Source of the DNA: Nicotiana tabacum
Lineage: Eukaryota > Streptophyta > Magnoliopsida > Solanales > Solanaceae
Assembly: GCF_000715075.1 (NCBI RefSeq)
Contig: NC_134094.1
Location: 79,032,838 to 79,096,837 of the forward strand
Length of the DNA: 64,000 nucleotides
Reading direction: 5' to 3'
Positions 9,801 through 22,101 of this stretch are shown here, one piece after another. The translations under genes and the position numbers were made by a program. Position 1 is the first letter of the stretch. Each line of letters begins with the position of its first letter. The notes below the pieces were generated by a model. That model was not told the DNA's origin and did not search any database. It saw only the letters and a list, made by a program, of their open reading frames with translations.

Positions 9801-12800
9801 TGTCAAGCCCCAAACTCGGGGAGCGCGACCGACGCTCAACCAAGAGAACCCGGTCGAGCAAGCTTGTTAGATTTTCTTGTACCCAAACTCATCCATGAAT
9901 AAAGAGGAGATGTACTCCATTAATCAAATATTGAAAAGATTTTAACTAACAACTTCCTTTTCATTCCCATCAGCAGCTTCATTCATAAATTCCAAAATAT
10001 TACGAGTTTATAGAATTAATAAAAAATATAATTTCCAAATACCAACATTTCTAGTTCGGTTCCCAACATCAACCACAACCCATAACCTATCTATGTAGCC
10101 CCTAAGTACAATAGAAGAGTAATATGGAAATGCCGATAACAAGGCCCCGTCTATACCTCAAAACAGAGTACATGAGAAACAAAAGATACATAACCCTGAA
10201 ATGAAGTGGGGCTCACCAAATTAGCAGAAAAGAGTGTATTGTTATCACTGATCTATGTCGCCTGCTGTAGAACCACCTGCATCTATTAAAGATGCAGCGC
10301 CCCCGGCAAAAGGGACGTTAGTACTGTCGAATAGCACTATTATGTATAGCTAAAAATCCTCTTTCAAAATAGAATGCCCATATAAGAAAAGGCAACACAT
10401 AGAAATAACAAGTCATAATCAATAATATCCAAAGGTCCAGTTAAAACATAATAATTTTCAAAATACGAACTTCATATACAATTTTGGTTGGGAGATCATT
10501 AATACCGATATACCACCGCCTTTGTTAGAACGAAGTCCGATCACGCCCGATCGGCTAGGCCATCTCCCCACGAATAATGTGGTTTGACATGTGATGCGAA
10601 AGAAAGTTGTTACCAAGAGTAGTACCACCATGTGCGCAACATGGCGTCCGATCTCCACCCGATAAGCTACGTCGCCTTCCGACATATGTCATGTGGGTTG
10701 ACTTTTCCAATCCAAAATTATTACCAGTTTCATCCTTATTAAGAGGATTAATATCATAATTTTATCAATATTTCAATGTCATCCCAAATAAGGGGAATAG
10801 TCACAATCCACCCATACACCGACACGTGTAGTTTCAGGTGTGGGCCTTATGACCCACCCTTCCTTGGTTTTGCCAATGATGCTCCCAAAATATTTTTGAT
10901 TTAATTTGCACACAAAGGCAACATAAATACAATTGTACTCACATTTTTCACATTGTATAAAGTCTCATTAGTATTTTCAGTCATTCATAATGACAATATT
11001 TCCCTGGCTCATTTGGCCATTCACAAGATTCTTTATTCCTGGCACGATGGCCATATTTCATATCCCACACTTTCACCTCTTTCAAATTCAAAGATCACCA
11101 TCAAATATTAACATATAGAATATTCCAAAAATCAAAACTTTAAGTTCATTAGAAATGAACAATTTAAGCACAATAGATTTCTTTCCGAGAAATAGAGTAA
11201 AATAATTAGCAATTGATGCGCAAGTTAAAATCATCAACAAGTAACACACCATTTATTTTTGAAATACTTTTTCCCATATATGACAATGTATAATTTCAAC
11301 ACACGAGTATGTAAGAACTCGAATCACACTGGATATATTTATAAAGCAAAGCATTAGTTAAAGAAGCCACTTATGGGCATGAATGAGTACAAAAGCTCTT
11401 AGAAAATTTTATTTTCGAAGTCATTTTAAACAATTGAGTCGAGGCTCATTTCATTTACTTTATCGCATCCTCTCAAATCATTTGCACTACTAGCTAGAAT
11501 CATAACTTAAATTCTTGGCACGTTAGCCACACACTATAACCCAATTCACTTATTTCACTTCCAACCATCTTTATAGATTATCAACAATAAAACATTTTCA
11601 ATCAAGACTTTAGGTACACATTTGAGCAATTAAGAGGCTTAAGCATATTGAGTTATTCTCACACAATTTGGCATACTAGCTTTGATTTGAAACACGACTC
11701 AAATTCATAACATTTTAATACACATATCATTCTTGAACACATTCCCGAAGGATGACGTAATTTGATAGGAACATTCGGAACAAGTTTTGATTACACGATT
11801 CTTGACACTTTGCTTATTCGGGAGAATTGAATTTATTGGAAACAACTCTGTACATAGAATAAGGAACATGAGACAACCATACTTGGAACTTATGGAAACA
11901 TCATGGAATTCAATTCTAAGAGAGAAAGTTTAACTAACATACCTCGTTTTGAGCTTTCCTTTAATTACTATAACATTCCGGAAATTCTAGCTATCCCAAT
12001 CTATTTTGAGACATAACAAAATTAAACATAAATTAGGAAGATATTCATGGTTTCAGCTCATTTGAGCATTTTATCAAATACTAGATGTGCAAATTTGACT
12101 ACAAGGTTCTTCTACAAGATTTCCTTCATTCCATAACCCAATCTTTACTTATTTGAGCTCAACAATCTTCCCACAAACCTTATTAGTAATTATATGTATA
12201 CATGATACTCTCATACCCAAGAATCATAATTCTCATGACCTACGTTTAATCAAAATCCCGAAATTTAGGGCTAGGGAGTAGAATCTTACCTATTAGATGA
12301 AGATCTTGTGAAATCTTCAAGGCTTGAGCAAGAATTGATGAACAAAATAGCTAGGTCTTCTCTTTCTCTCACTAAGATAGCTCTCTCCTCTCTCTACAAA
12401 ATCACATTTTACCTTCTACAATGATCCCCTAAGGCCTTATATCAAAATTGGATCGGATATGAAAATTTTCAAAAATGACCCCCGAAGTCAATTATGTGGA
12501 GCAATTATGCTATAGAATAATCATTTTGTGGGCAGCAGAATTGCAGCATAATCAATTATGTTATAGAATAATTGCAGCATAATCAATTATGTGACAGCAT
12601 AATTACAGCATAATAGTTTGTCCGTCTCTGCTCCACTTTGCGATGCTTATGCGATCCCCGGAATCGTTTTGCGGTCGCGAAATTGATTACAGATCCAGCC
12701 TTTGATAATTTGGTCATAACTGCTCGTAGGAGTGTCCAAATGACGAACGGTTTGAAGCGTTGGAAACTAGACATATAGACCTTTCTTTTGATAGCTAATA

Positions 12801-13081
12801 GACCATATAAATCATCATATGACGGGATATATGCTCGTTTGAATTTAGGTCTTGTGCGAACTCACTTGAAACTTTATCCCATCATAAAATTTTTAACTTG
12901 ACTTAGCCTTGGGGCTCTTCTTAGACCATAAACCATTCTTAATCCACCTCATATATATATTATCATGATCAATTGATATAATTCTTATAATATTCCTTGT
13001 CTGCACACCAAATAATATAATTAGCGCACATCAACTTTCTTAATAACGCTTAAATACTTTGAAATTTTTCGGGGTGTTACA
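9801..13081 (-). repeat. 3' LTR of the Tekay-like element
   Basis: Nearly collinear with 16222-19486. It contains short ATAATCAATTATG repeats (12480-12610) and a CpG-rich patch (12640-12700). Confidence 0.85.
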
Positions 13082-13115
13082 TTCTCCCCCACTTAAGAAC
13101 ATTCGTCCTCGAATA
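13082..13115 (-). promoter_or_regulatory. Polypurine tract of the Tekay-like element
   Basis: On the minus strand a GAGGACGAATG motif leads to AAGTGGGGGAGAA directly before the LTR start TGTAACACCCC, the classic Tekay arrangement. Confidence 0.75.
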
Positions 13116-15010
13116 TTTTACAAGTCACTTCTAAAAATAGAGTTACCATCCTTTTACCTCCAACCATTATATATAGACGCTTATGCCTACATGGGTCTTA
13201 TACTTCCCTTCCAAAATCTCAACTTACTTATGGCCCTCAAAATTCGGCTATCTTTACAAATTCTTAAAATTTTTGATAGAGTTTCTCCTATAACTGGGCC
13301 TATCCACTTGCCATAGAATCACCAAAATCATCCTATCAACACATCCGCAACTCCACAAAGCATCACAATGTATATCAATAACAGTAATCTCAATATTACA
13401 GGCATTATATTATCAAGAGTGATATTTGAACATGAACTGTACATTTTTAAATCATAACACCTAGAAAATATCTTTTAACTTAAAACCAATTGCTATACAA
13501 TCAAGCGAAAATATTTTCTTTCCACAACACTTTCAGCCTTCATGGTGACCTTCTCGACTTACAGACTTCGCCATAACACATTAACGTAGGTAATCCCAAC
13601 TTCCGAACTTATCTAACAAGGATGACAATTAGGTACCTCACATAAGCTAAGTATCCATTAACTTTACCTTCAATAACCTCCACCGGAACGATATACAAAG
13701 GATTTCCAGTTACCTTCTTAGACATAGGCACATGAAACACCGGTACACGGAGGACAATAATAGGGAAATATCATACTCATAGTTTGACCTATTTACTTCA
13801 AGATTCCATAAGGCCTAATGTGACTACACATACTTTAGCTTCCTTAACAATTCACCCAATATAATCATAGAGAAAATCTTGATAATAACCTGTTCACTTT
13901 CTTGAACTCTAGATCACTGCGCTGAACACCCAAACTAAACCTTTGGCGACCTCCAACAATTAGTCTAAGATGTGCTAGCTTGAGTATGACCATAAAACTT
14001 CCTATCCAATATATTTGATCATGGGATGATACTTCTTCTTTGACATATTTGAACCTCCAACCCCATAGGTTACTATAAATATGAATAACAAGGTTCGAGA
14101 TTAGCTAGAATTATTCAAGAATCCATCAATGTGGTGAGCACGGCATTTCAGGATGTTATATCCTAAGAGACACGAAGGTTACTACCAATAGCGCTGGCAT
14201 GGTTAATCATCGTGATGACATCATTGATTCGACAAATGAGACATAGAGTTGCCTAGTAGGCATTGATAATGTAGGGAAAATGTTCGTGATTATGAGATTT
14301 ACAAGAAAAGAGTCATGAAAAGGACAACAACAATTGTTTCATTTTATATGTGTCTTGTTCGGCAATAGTAGGCCTCAAAGAGAGATAGCCAAGTATGTGA
14401 CACTAGTCGCCTCTTGGAATGTAGGAAAAAAATCAGTTTAACTCAAAATGAGAATATTCTAACACTCTGAGTGTGTTATGGATTTTAAGATACACGAAGT
14501 TGCATTACGCTCATAACAGTATTTGACACAAGAAATCTATGCCACAAACCCATGAGGATGAAAAAGAAGTTGAACATATATGAGACTATTATCATTCTGA
14601 CAGCTTAACCCTTGCCAATAGTTGATCCTATATGAGAAGACTAGAGATACGACGAATTTGTGTTTCAATTCAATATGCTCTCATGTTACTAAAAGGTGAA
14701 GAGGATTCATGATAATATACACAAAGGAACAAAGTGATTGTTCAAACCATAGGAGCCACATACACTGGAGAGAAAAGGAGTGGCTCAAGAAGGATCTCAA
14801 CACTTGGCTGCTTTACATTAAATTTGAACTCAATTATAGTCCCTTGTTGGGAAGTTAGGAAAGTAAGTGGGAAATATTAATCCTAGAGTTATAACTCAAT
14901 TCAAGGACATAATTATAGAGCTCAATTCCTCAAGAGGTTGTAAATGAGAGAATTTGTAATAGAGTGATGTGTCTCATTCAAGGAGTAGATACAGAGAACT
15001 ACTCATAAAG
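13116..15010 (-). other. Degraded interior of the Tekay-like element
   Basis: About 1.9 kb where pol should lie. I find no frame longer than 85 residues on either strand that resembles RT, RNase H or integrase. It may be scrambled remnants or unrelated filler. Confidence 0.45.
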
Positions 15011-15742
15011 TTATTCCGGTTCTATCCCAACTTCTAGAGTAGCATAAGGAGTAACATATGACAAAGTGGAACCGGGATCAATAAGAGCATACACATCATG
15101 AGATTGGACAGTCAATATACCTGTAACCACATCTAGATAAGCCTCAAACTTTCGACGTCTCCTTATAGCATAAAACCTGCTGGACCCTCCCGAGCTCTGA
15201 ATACCACCCCTAGTTGTTCCACGCCCTGCGAGCGGTATAGTGCCTTTAGCTGGTGGAGGCACTGTGGATGTAGTAGCTACAGAACTGGTTGGCTGGGCCA
15301 TACCCCTGGCCAAGCTCTGGCGAGACAAATAACAATCTATTTGAAAGTGACCCGTCATACCACACTTGTAGCATACATTGGTACCATAGTGACATACTCC
15401 CGGATGACATCTCCCACACTTCACACAATGGGGATGAGGTCCGCTAAACTGACTCGTCTCATTGACCTGATATTTACCCTTTCTGCATACATCATAAGCA
15501 TACCCCTTATCCTTCCTCCAAGCTTCCAATGCGGGAGTAATAATTCCAGTACCGGGTTGCTGTGTGGTCCTTTGGTATTGCCCAAAGCTATCACCCCTAA
15601 CGCGCTGCTGAGCATACTCATAACACGACGACAAATGTTCCTTCCCGTATGATGGACACAACTGGATGGGTGTACCCAACCTAGGGCATTTGTTCTTCTT
15701 ATGCCCCCTCTTTACACAGCTATAACATATTTCAAGGGTCAT
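15011..15742 (-). pseudogene. Gag nucleocapsid with three Cys clusters, running into protease
   Basis: A 243-residue open frame. It has CYSCVKRGHKKNKC near residue 6, CVKCGRCHPGVC near residue 105 and CYKCGMTGHFQIDC near residue 121; the first and last are standard CCHC knuckles for RNA binding. A Ser/Thr/Gly/Pro-rich linker follows, then VYALIDPGSTLSYVTP, the protease active-site strand in the Asp-Pro-Gly form common in this group. The frame stops shortly after the active site, so protease is truncated. Immediately upstream, the N-terminal gag frame (15743-16009) abuts it with the gag core missing between them. Confidence 0.8.
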
Positions 15743-16009
15743 CTAACATGTTCCCAAGTGTCGCTTGATGCAAATCACACAACCTGGTTCATTAGCACCA
15801 ATAACCCTCTTTCGTTTCTTAGATTCTCTCACCACGCGATCCGGTGGTGCGGTGACATTGGTAGGAACAAGGACACTTACCTTAGCAATAAGTGCTTCCA
15901 GTCCCTCCATGGCTCGACGTATTCTCCCAACGAACTCTTGTGTAACCTCCCCCAGATTCAATGGCGCGGTCATTCCCTCCTCATTATTTCGAACTCGTGG
16001 ATTACTCAT
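15743..16009 (-). pseudogene. N-terminal end of gag with core deleted
   Basis: The 88-residue frame opens MSNPRVRNNEEGMTAPLN and carries FVGRIRRAMEGLEALIAKV, as in the N-terminus of Tekay-type gag. It then ends in a few residues, and the next frame begins at once with zinc knuckles. The roughly 200-residue capsid core expected between them is absent. Confidence 0.65.
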
Positions 16010-16206
16010 CTGGAAAAATGAGACATAACGAGAAAATTAGCTTCATATCTTGAGCTCTATCGCACGATCTTGGAATACCAAAGAAGTGTGAAATTCCTAA
16101 ATGTCCATGTAGACTTCTAATTATAGATGTGGTCGACAACACACCGATAAGAAGGACTCTACTAGACACGGCTCCGAGACATCCTAGGATACTTTAAAAC
16201 CTTATG

Positions 16207-16218
16207 CTCTGATACCAA
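16207..16218 (-). promoter_or_regulatory. Primer binding site, initiator tRNA-Met
   Basis: The minus strand reads TGGTATCAGAGC, complementary to the 3' end of plant initiator tRNA-Met, three bases inside the 5' LTR. Confidence 0.85.
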
Positions 16219-16221
16219 GTT

Positions 16222-19200
16222 TGTCACGCCTCAAACTCGGGGAGCGTGACCGACGCTCAACCAAGAGAACCCGGCCGAACAAGCTTGTTAGATTTCCTTC
16301 TACCCAAACTCATCCATGAATAAAGAGGAGATGTACTCCATTAATCAAATACTGAAAAGATTTTAACTAACAACTTCCTTTTCATTCCCATTAGCAGCTT
16401 CATTCATAAATTCCAAAATATTACGAGTTTATAGAATTAATGAAAAATATGATTTCCAAATACCAACATTTCTATTTCGGTTCCCAACATCAACCACAAC
16501 CCATAACCTGTCTATGTAGCCTCTAAGTACAATAGAAGAGTAATATGGAAATGCCGACAACAAGGCCCCGGCTATACCTCAAAACACAGTACATGAGAAA
16601 TAAAAGATACATAACCCCGAAATAAAGTGGGGCTCACCAAATTAGCAGAAAAGAGTGTATTGCTATCACTGATCAATGCCGCCTGCTGTAGAACCACCTG
16701 CATCCATTAAAGATACAGCGCCCCCGGCAAAAGGGACGTTACTACTGTCGAATAACACTAGTATGTATAGCTAAAAATCCTCTTTCAAAATAGAATGCCC
16801 ATATAATAAAAGGCAATACATAGAAACAACAAGTCATAATCAACAATATCCAAATGTCCAGTTAAAACATAAAAAATTTCAAAATACGAACTTCATATAC
16901 AATTTTGGTTGGGAGATCATTAACACCAATATACCACCTTCTTTGTTAGCATGGAATCCGATCACACCCGATCGGCTAGGCCATCTCCCCACGAATAATG
17001 TGGTTTGACATGTGATATGAAAGAAAGTTGTTACCAAGAGTAGTACCAACATGTGCGCAACATGGCGTCCGATCTCCACCCGATCAGCTCGGCCGCCTTC
17101 CCACATATGTCGTGTGGGTTAAATTTTCCAATCCACAATTATTACCAGTTTCATCCGAATTAAGGGGAATAATATTATAATTTTACTAATATTTCAATTT
17201 CATTCCAAATAAGGGGAATAATCACAATCCACCCCTACACCGGCACATGTAGTTTCAGGTGTGGGCCTTATGACCCAATGCTCCCAAAACATTTTCGATT
17301 TGATTTGCACACAAAGGTAACATAAATACAATTGTACTCACCTTAATATTTTCACATTGTATAAATTCTCATTAGTATTTGTAGTCATTCACAACGACAA
17401 TATTTCCTTGGCTCATTTGGCCATTCACAAGATTCTTTATTCCTGGCACGATGGCCGTATTTCATATCCCACACTTTCATCTCTTTCAAATTCAAAGATC
17501 ACCATCAAATATCAACATATAGAATATTTCAGGAATCACAACTTTAAATTCATTAGAAATGAACAATTTAAGCACAATAGATTTCTTCCCGAGAAATGGA
17601 GTAAAATAATTGGCAATTGATGCGCAAGTTAAAATCATCAACAAGTAACACTCCATTTATTCTTGAAATATTTTTTCCCAAAAATGACAATGTACAATTT
17701 CAACACACGAGTATGTAAGAACTCTAACCACACTGGATATATTTATAAAGCAAAGCATTAGTTAACGCAACCACTTATGGGCATGAATTGAGTACAAAAG
17801 CTCTTAGGCAATTTTATTTTCGAAGTCATTTTAAACAATTGAGTCGAGACTCATTTCATATTCTTTATCGCATCCTCTCAAATCATTTGCACTACTAGCC
17901 ACAATCATAACTTAAATTATTGGCACGTTGGCCACACTCTATAACCCCAATACACTTATTTCAGTTCCAACCATCTTTGTAGATTATCAATAATAAGACA
18001 TTTCCAATCAAGACTTTAGGTACACATTTGAGCGATTACGAGTCTTAAGCATATTGAGTTTTTTCTCACACAATTTGGCATACTAGCTTTCATTTGAAAC
18101 ACGACTCAAAGCCATAACATTTAAATACACATGTCATTCTTAAACACATTCCCGAAGGATGACGTAATGTGATAGGAACATTCGTAACAAGTTTTGATTA
18201 CACAATTCTTAATACTTTGCTTATTCGGGACAATCGAATTTATTGGGAACAACTCGGAACATAGAATAAGGAACTTGAGATAACCATACTTGGAACTTAT
18301 AGAAACATCATGGAATTCAATTCTAAGAGAAAAAGTTTAGCCAACATACCTCGCTTTGAGCTTTCCTTAAATTATTACAACGTTCCGAAAATTCTAGCAA
18401 TCCCAATCTATTTTGAGACATAACAAAAATGAACATAAATTAGGAAGATATTCACGATTTCAGCTCATTTGAGCATTTTATCAAACACAAGATGTGGAAA
18501 CTTTGCTACAAGGTTCTTCTACAAGATTTCCTTCATTCCATAACCCAATCTTTACTTATTTGAGCTCAACAATCTTCCCACAAACCTTATTGGTACATAT
18601 ATGTATACACAATACTCTCACACCCAAGAATCATACTTCTCATGACCTACTTTTAATCAAAATCCCAAAATTTAGGGCTAGGGGGTAGAATCTTACCTAT
18701 TAGATGAAGATCTTGTGAAATCTTCAAGCCTTGAGCAAGAATTGATGAAAAAAATAGCTAGGTCTTCTCTTTCTCTCTAAGATAGCTCTCTCCTCTCTCT
18801 ACATAATCACATTTTACCTTCTAAAATGACCCCCTAAGGTCTTATATCAAAATTAGATCGGATATGAAAATTTTCATAAATGACCGCCGAAGTCAATTAT
18901 GTGGTGCAATTATGCTGTAGCATAATTGTTTTTTGGGCAGCAGAATTGCATCATAATCAATTATGCGACATCATAATTGCAGCATAATCAATTATGTGAC
19001 AGCATAATTACAGCATAATAGTTTGTCCGTCTCTGCTCCACTTTGCGATGCTTATGCGGTTCGCGGAACCGTTTTGCGATCGCGAAATTGATCGCAGATC
19101 CATCCTTTGATAATTTGATAATAACTTCTTGTAGGAGTGTCCAAATGATGAACGGGTTGAAGCGTTGGAAACTAGACACATAGACCTTTCTTTTGATAGG

Positions 19201-19486
19201 TAATACACTATATACATCTTCATATCAAGATAGGTATGTTAGTTTGAAGTTAGGTCTTGTGCGAACTCACTTGAAACTTTATTCCATCATAAAATTTTCA
19301 ACTTGACTTAGCCTTGAGGCTCTTCTTAGACCATAAACCATTCTTAATGCACCTTATACATATATTATCATGATCAATTGATATAATTCTTATAATAGCC
19401 CTTGTCTACACACAAAATAATATAATTAGCACACATCAACTTTCTTAATAGCGCTTAAATACTTCGAATTTTTTTGGGGTGTTACA
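16222..19486 (-). repeat. 5' LTR of the Tekay-like element
   Basis: Partner of 9801-13081; starts TGTCACGCCTC and ends GGTGTTACA on the plus strand, next to the GTAAG duplication. Confidence 0.85.
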
Positions 19487-20012
19487 GTAAGCCTAGCAGA
19501 TTTGCGGAAATACATAAAATAAAACTGAAGTCCAATTCTCAACACATGAAATAATTATAAAACTGCCAGTCAATAATTTCAACTCCCAAAACCCGGTGGA
19601 AACAAGTCACAAGCTTATAAGAGAAAATACTAAGTGTCTCTATACATCAGAGTCTAAAGAGAATAAGAAAAACAACATAGTAAGGATAGAGGAGGACTCC
19701 GAGGTCTGCGGACACTGGCAGACGTACTTTGAAGTCTCCGCGTACAGGCTAGCTCACTGATATCTGGTCTGGTAAGAGGTACCTGGATCTGCACAAAAAT
19801 ATGTGCAGAAGTGTAGTATGAGTACACCACAACGGTACCTACTAAGTGCCAAGCCTAACCTCGATAGAGTAGTGACGAGGTCAGGTTAAGGCCCTACTGG
19901 TTTAAAAGAAAAGTAAGGCAAAAGATATAATGATATTTTGTAATGACTGATAATTTTAAACAATAAGAAGTTTCAGAAAATATAAGCACAGTAAATAAAG
20001 GTAAACAACCGG

Positions 20013-20325
20013 GGCACTTTCGAGGTATCGCCTCGTAGTCCCAAATGTAAATATGCACGACAAAGGGATCTCCCGAGGTACCACCTCATAGTCCCAAAGT
20101 AAATATGTAAGACAGGGAGATCTCCCGAGTAACCGCCTCGTAGCACCAAAGTAAATATGTAGTACAGGAGGATCTCCCGAGTAAATGCCTCGTAGTCCCA
20201 AAGTAAATTTACAATACAGGGGGATCTCCCGAATAAATGCATCGTAGTCCCAAAGTAAATATGTGTACAAGGGGATCCCCCGAGGAACCGCCTCATAGTC
20301 CCAAAGTAAATATGCAGCAGGTAAT
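20013..20325. repeat. Tandem repeat of about 60 bp, six copies, within the solo LTR
   Basis: Each unit carries GATCTCCCGAG, then a CGCCTCGTAGTCCCAAAGTA-like block and an AAATATG stretch. Copies differ by a few bases and small indels. The repeat explains overlapping minus-strand frames at 19956-20296, which I do not take as genes. Confidence 0.85.
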
Positions 20326-21119
20326 CGAAGGAACCACGAATTTACAGCAAGAATCTTACAGTTAAAATTTAATCCAAATCAAGGAAAGCAGGTAATTCAA
20401 CTAAGCATGTTGCACAAATTGCAAGTAAGAGTTAAGGCACGTAGACATGCGATGCTAGGCTAAACACGATCACTACATATGCTAAAGCAACTCAATTTAG
20501 GAATTTAAAAGATGACAAATCAGCAAGAACCGAATTTTTCATAATCAGCCTGTGTACGCACTTGTCACCTCGCATACACGGCGCTCACATATCACAAATT
20601 GTTACAACTCCAAAAAAGGTTAGACAAGTCGCTTACCTCAAATCTCGCTTAATCAATAAGGATGCCTTTCCCTCGAATTTCCAACTCCGAACGGCCCAAA
20701 TCTAGCCAAAAGCAATTACATCTCATGAATAAAACTACAAGAAACTAATTTAAATCATAAATTTAGGACTTTAGCAAAGAACCGAAAAATCGCCCCAAAA
20801 CGTCGACCCGAGCCCACGTCATGAAATCGGGTAAAAGTCATAAATTACAAATATCCATTCGACCACGATTCCAACCATACCATAATTACCAATATCCGAC
20901 ACTAAGTCGCCACTCAAATCCCCAAATTAAACTCTCCAAATCCCTAGCCTCAAGCTCCCAATTTCCACCATAAATACACACTAACTAGATGGGAAAGTCA
21001 ATGGGGAAATATGATTATTAAATAAAAATGTTCACAAGTGGCTTACCTCAAGAAATCCCTCGAAAGTGCTCTCAAAAATCGCCCTAGACCGAGTTCAAAA
21101 TGTCCAAAATGAAGAATGT

Positions 21120-21530
21120 AATAAACCCTCGGAATTGCCCTTTCGGCACAGTGAAATCGCTTCTGCGAGTCCACAGCCGCATTTGCGGCTCCACACCTGC
21201 GGAATTTCTATCATAGGTGCGGTTCTAACTCAGTCCAGGCACGTCCGCTTCTGCGGAACCAAACGTGTATCTGCGCTTCCACTTCTTGCTTCCAAGGAGC
21301 ACTTCTCTGCACCCACTCCTGCGGACCAAGTCTGCTTCTGCGACCAACAGGCCTCCCAGTCCTTTCCGCTTCTGCGCTCATTCCTTCGCAGAAGCGACTC
21401 CACTCCCGTGGACTTCACGTCGCATCTTCGACCACTGGCCAAGTCTCCCAGCCCCGCATCTGCGCCCAATTGCTAGCTTCTGCGGGCTCGCACCTGCGGT
21501 CAATCTTGCGCAGGTGCGATTAAACTACAA
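21120..21530. repeat. CpG-rich cluster of TTCTGCG-type words in the solo LTR
   Basis: About 400 bp, far richer in GC than its surroundings, with near-palindromic words such as CGCTTCTGCG and GCGCAGGTGCG repeated irregularly about ten times. Reading frames on both strands here follow from the base composition and show no known domain. Confidence 0.6.
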
Positions 21531-22101
21531 CTGGTGCCTTCAGCCATTATCACAAGTCCAAATTCGATTCGTTAACCATCCGGAATCCATCTGAGGCCTC
21601 TGGGACCTTAACCAAACTTACCAACAAGTCCTAACATATCATATGGACTTAGTCGAGCCTTTAATCACATCAAACAATGCTAAAAATACGAATTGCACAT
21701 CGATTCAAGCCTAATGAACTTTAAAACTTCAAACTTCTACATTAGACGCTGAAACCTATCAAATCAAGTACGATTGACCTCAAATTTTGCACACAAGTCA
21801 TAATTGACATTACGTACCTACTCCAACTCTAAGAATCGGAATCCGATCCCGATATTAAAAAGTCCACATAGCTATTGGAACCGTCAAAACCCCTTTCTGG
21901 AGTTGTCCTCACACAGTTCAAACTACAGTCAATTCCTACAACTTAAACTTCCATTTCAGGGACTATATGTCCCATTTCACTTCGAAACCAAAGACAAATC
22001 CTTCCGGCAAGTCACAAAACCCAAAAATAAAATAAAGGGAGCAATAAATAGGCGTTCGAGGCTAATTCTGTCAAAATAACCGGTCGGGTCGTTACACTTT
22101 G

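Larger units (their letters stand above)
9801..19486 (-). mobile_element. Tekay-like (Del) Ty3 element, internally deleted
   Basis: Two long LTRs (9801-13081 and 16222-19486, about 3.27 kb each) begin TGTCA and end GTTACA on the plus strand. They are flanked by an exact GTAAG duplication (9796-9800 and 19487-19491). An initiator-Met primer site at 16207-16218 and a purine tract at 13082-13115 show minus-strand orientation. Only gag ends, zinc knuckles and the start of protease remain in a 3.1-kb interior; RT, RNase H, integrase and chromodomain are missing. The LTRs look about 95% alike by eye, so this is one of the younger insertions. It landed inside the solo LTR. Confidence 0.85.
9735..22096 (-). 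mobile_element. Solo LTR of a chromovirus-like Ty3 element, split by a nested Tekay-like element
   Basis: The left end TGTCGCGACCCC (9735) and the right end GTCGTTACA (22096) are the two termini of one LTR. They are flanked by an exact CTTTG duplication (9730-9734 and 22097-22101). Outside the nested element (9801-19486) the LTR is about 2.67 kb: 9735-9800 plus 19492-22096. No internal region, primer site or partner LTR is present, so it is a solo LTR left by recombination between two LTRs. On the minus strand it opens TGTAACGACC, a common Solanaceae start. Part of it resembles the LTR at 45053-48025. Confidence 0.85.

Noticed and set aside
15341..16028. Plus-strand frames of 87-106 aa
   Set aside because: They are antisense shadows of the gag and nucleocapsid frames on the minus strand.
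19956..20296. Overlapping minus-strand frames of 104 and 107 aa
   Set aside because: They are translations of the 60-bp tandem repeat in two frames and show no protein family signature.
20013..20325. CRISPR-like array
   Set aside because: Units are contiguous with no unique spacers, and the context is a plant LTR.
21066..21594. Frames of 79-136 aa on both strands
   Set aside because: They lie in the CpG-rich word cluster of a solo LTR; low stop density there follows from base composition.
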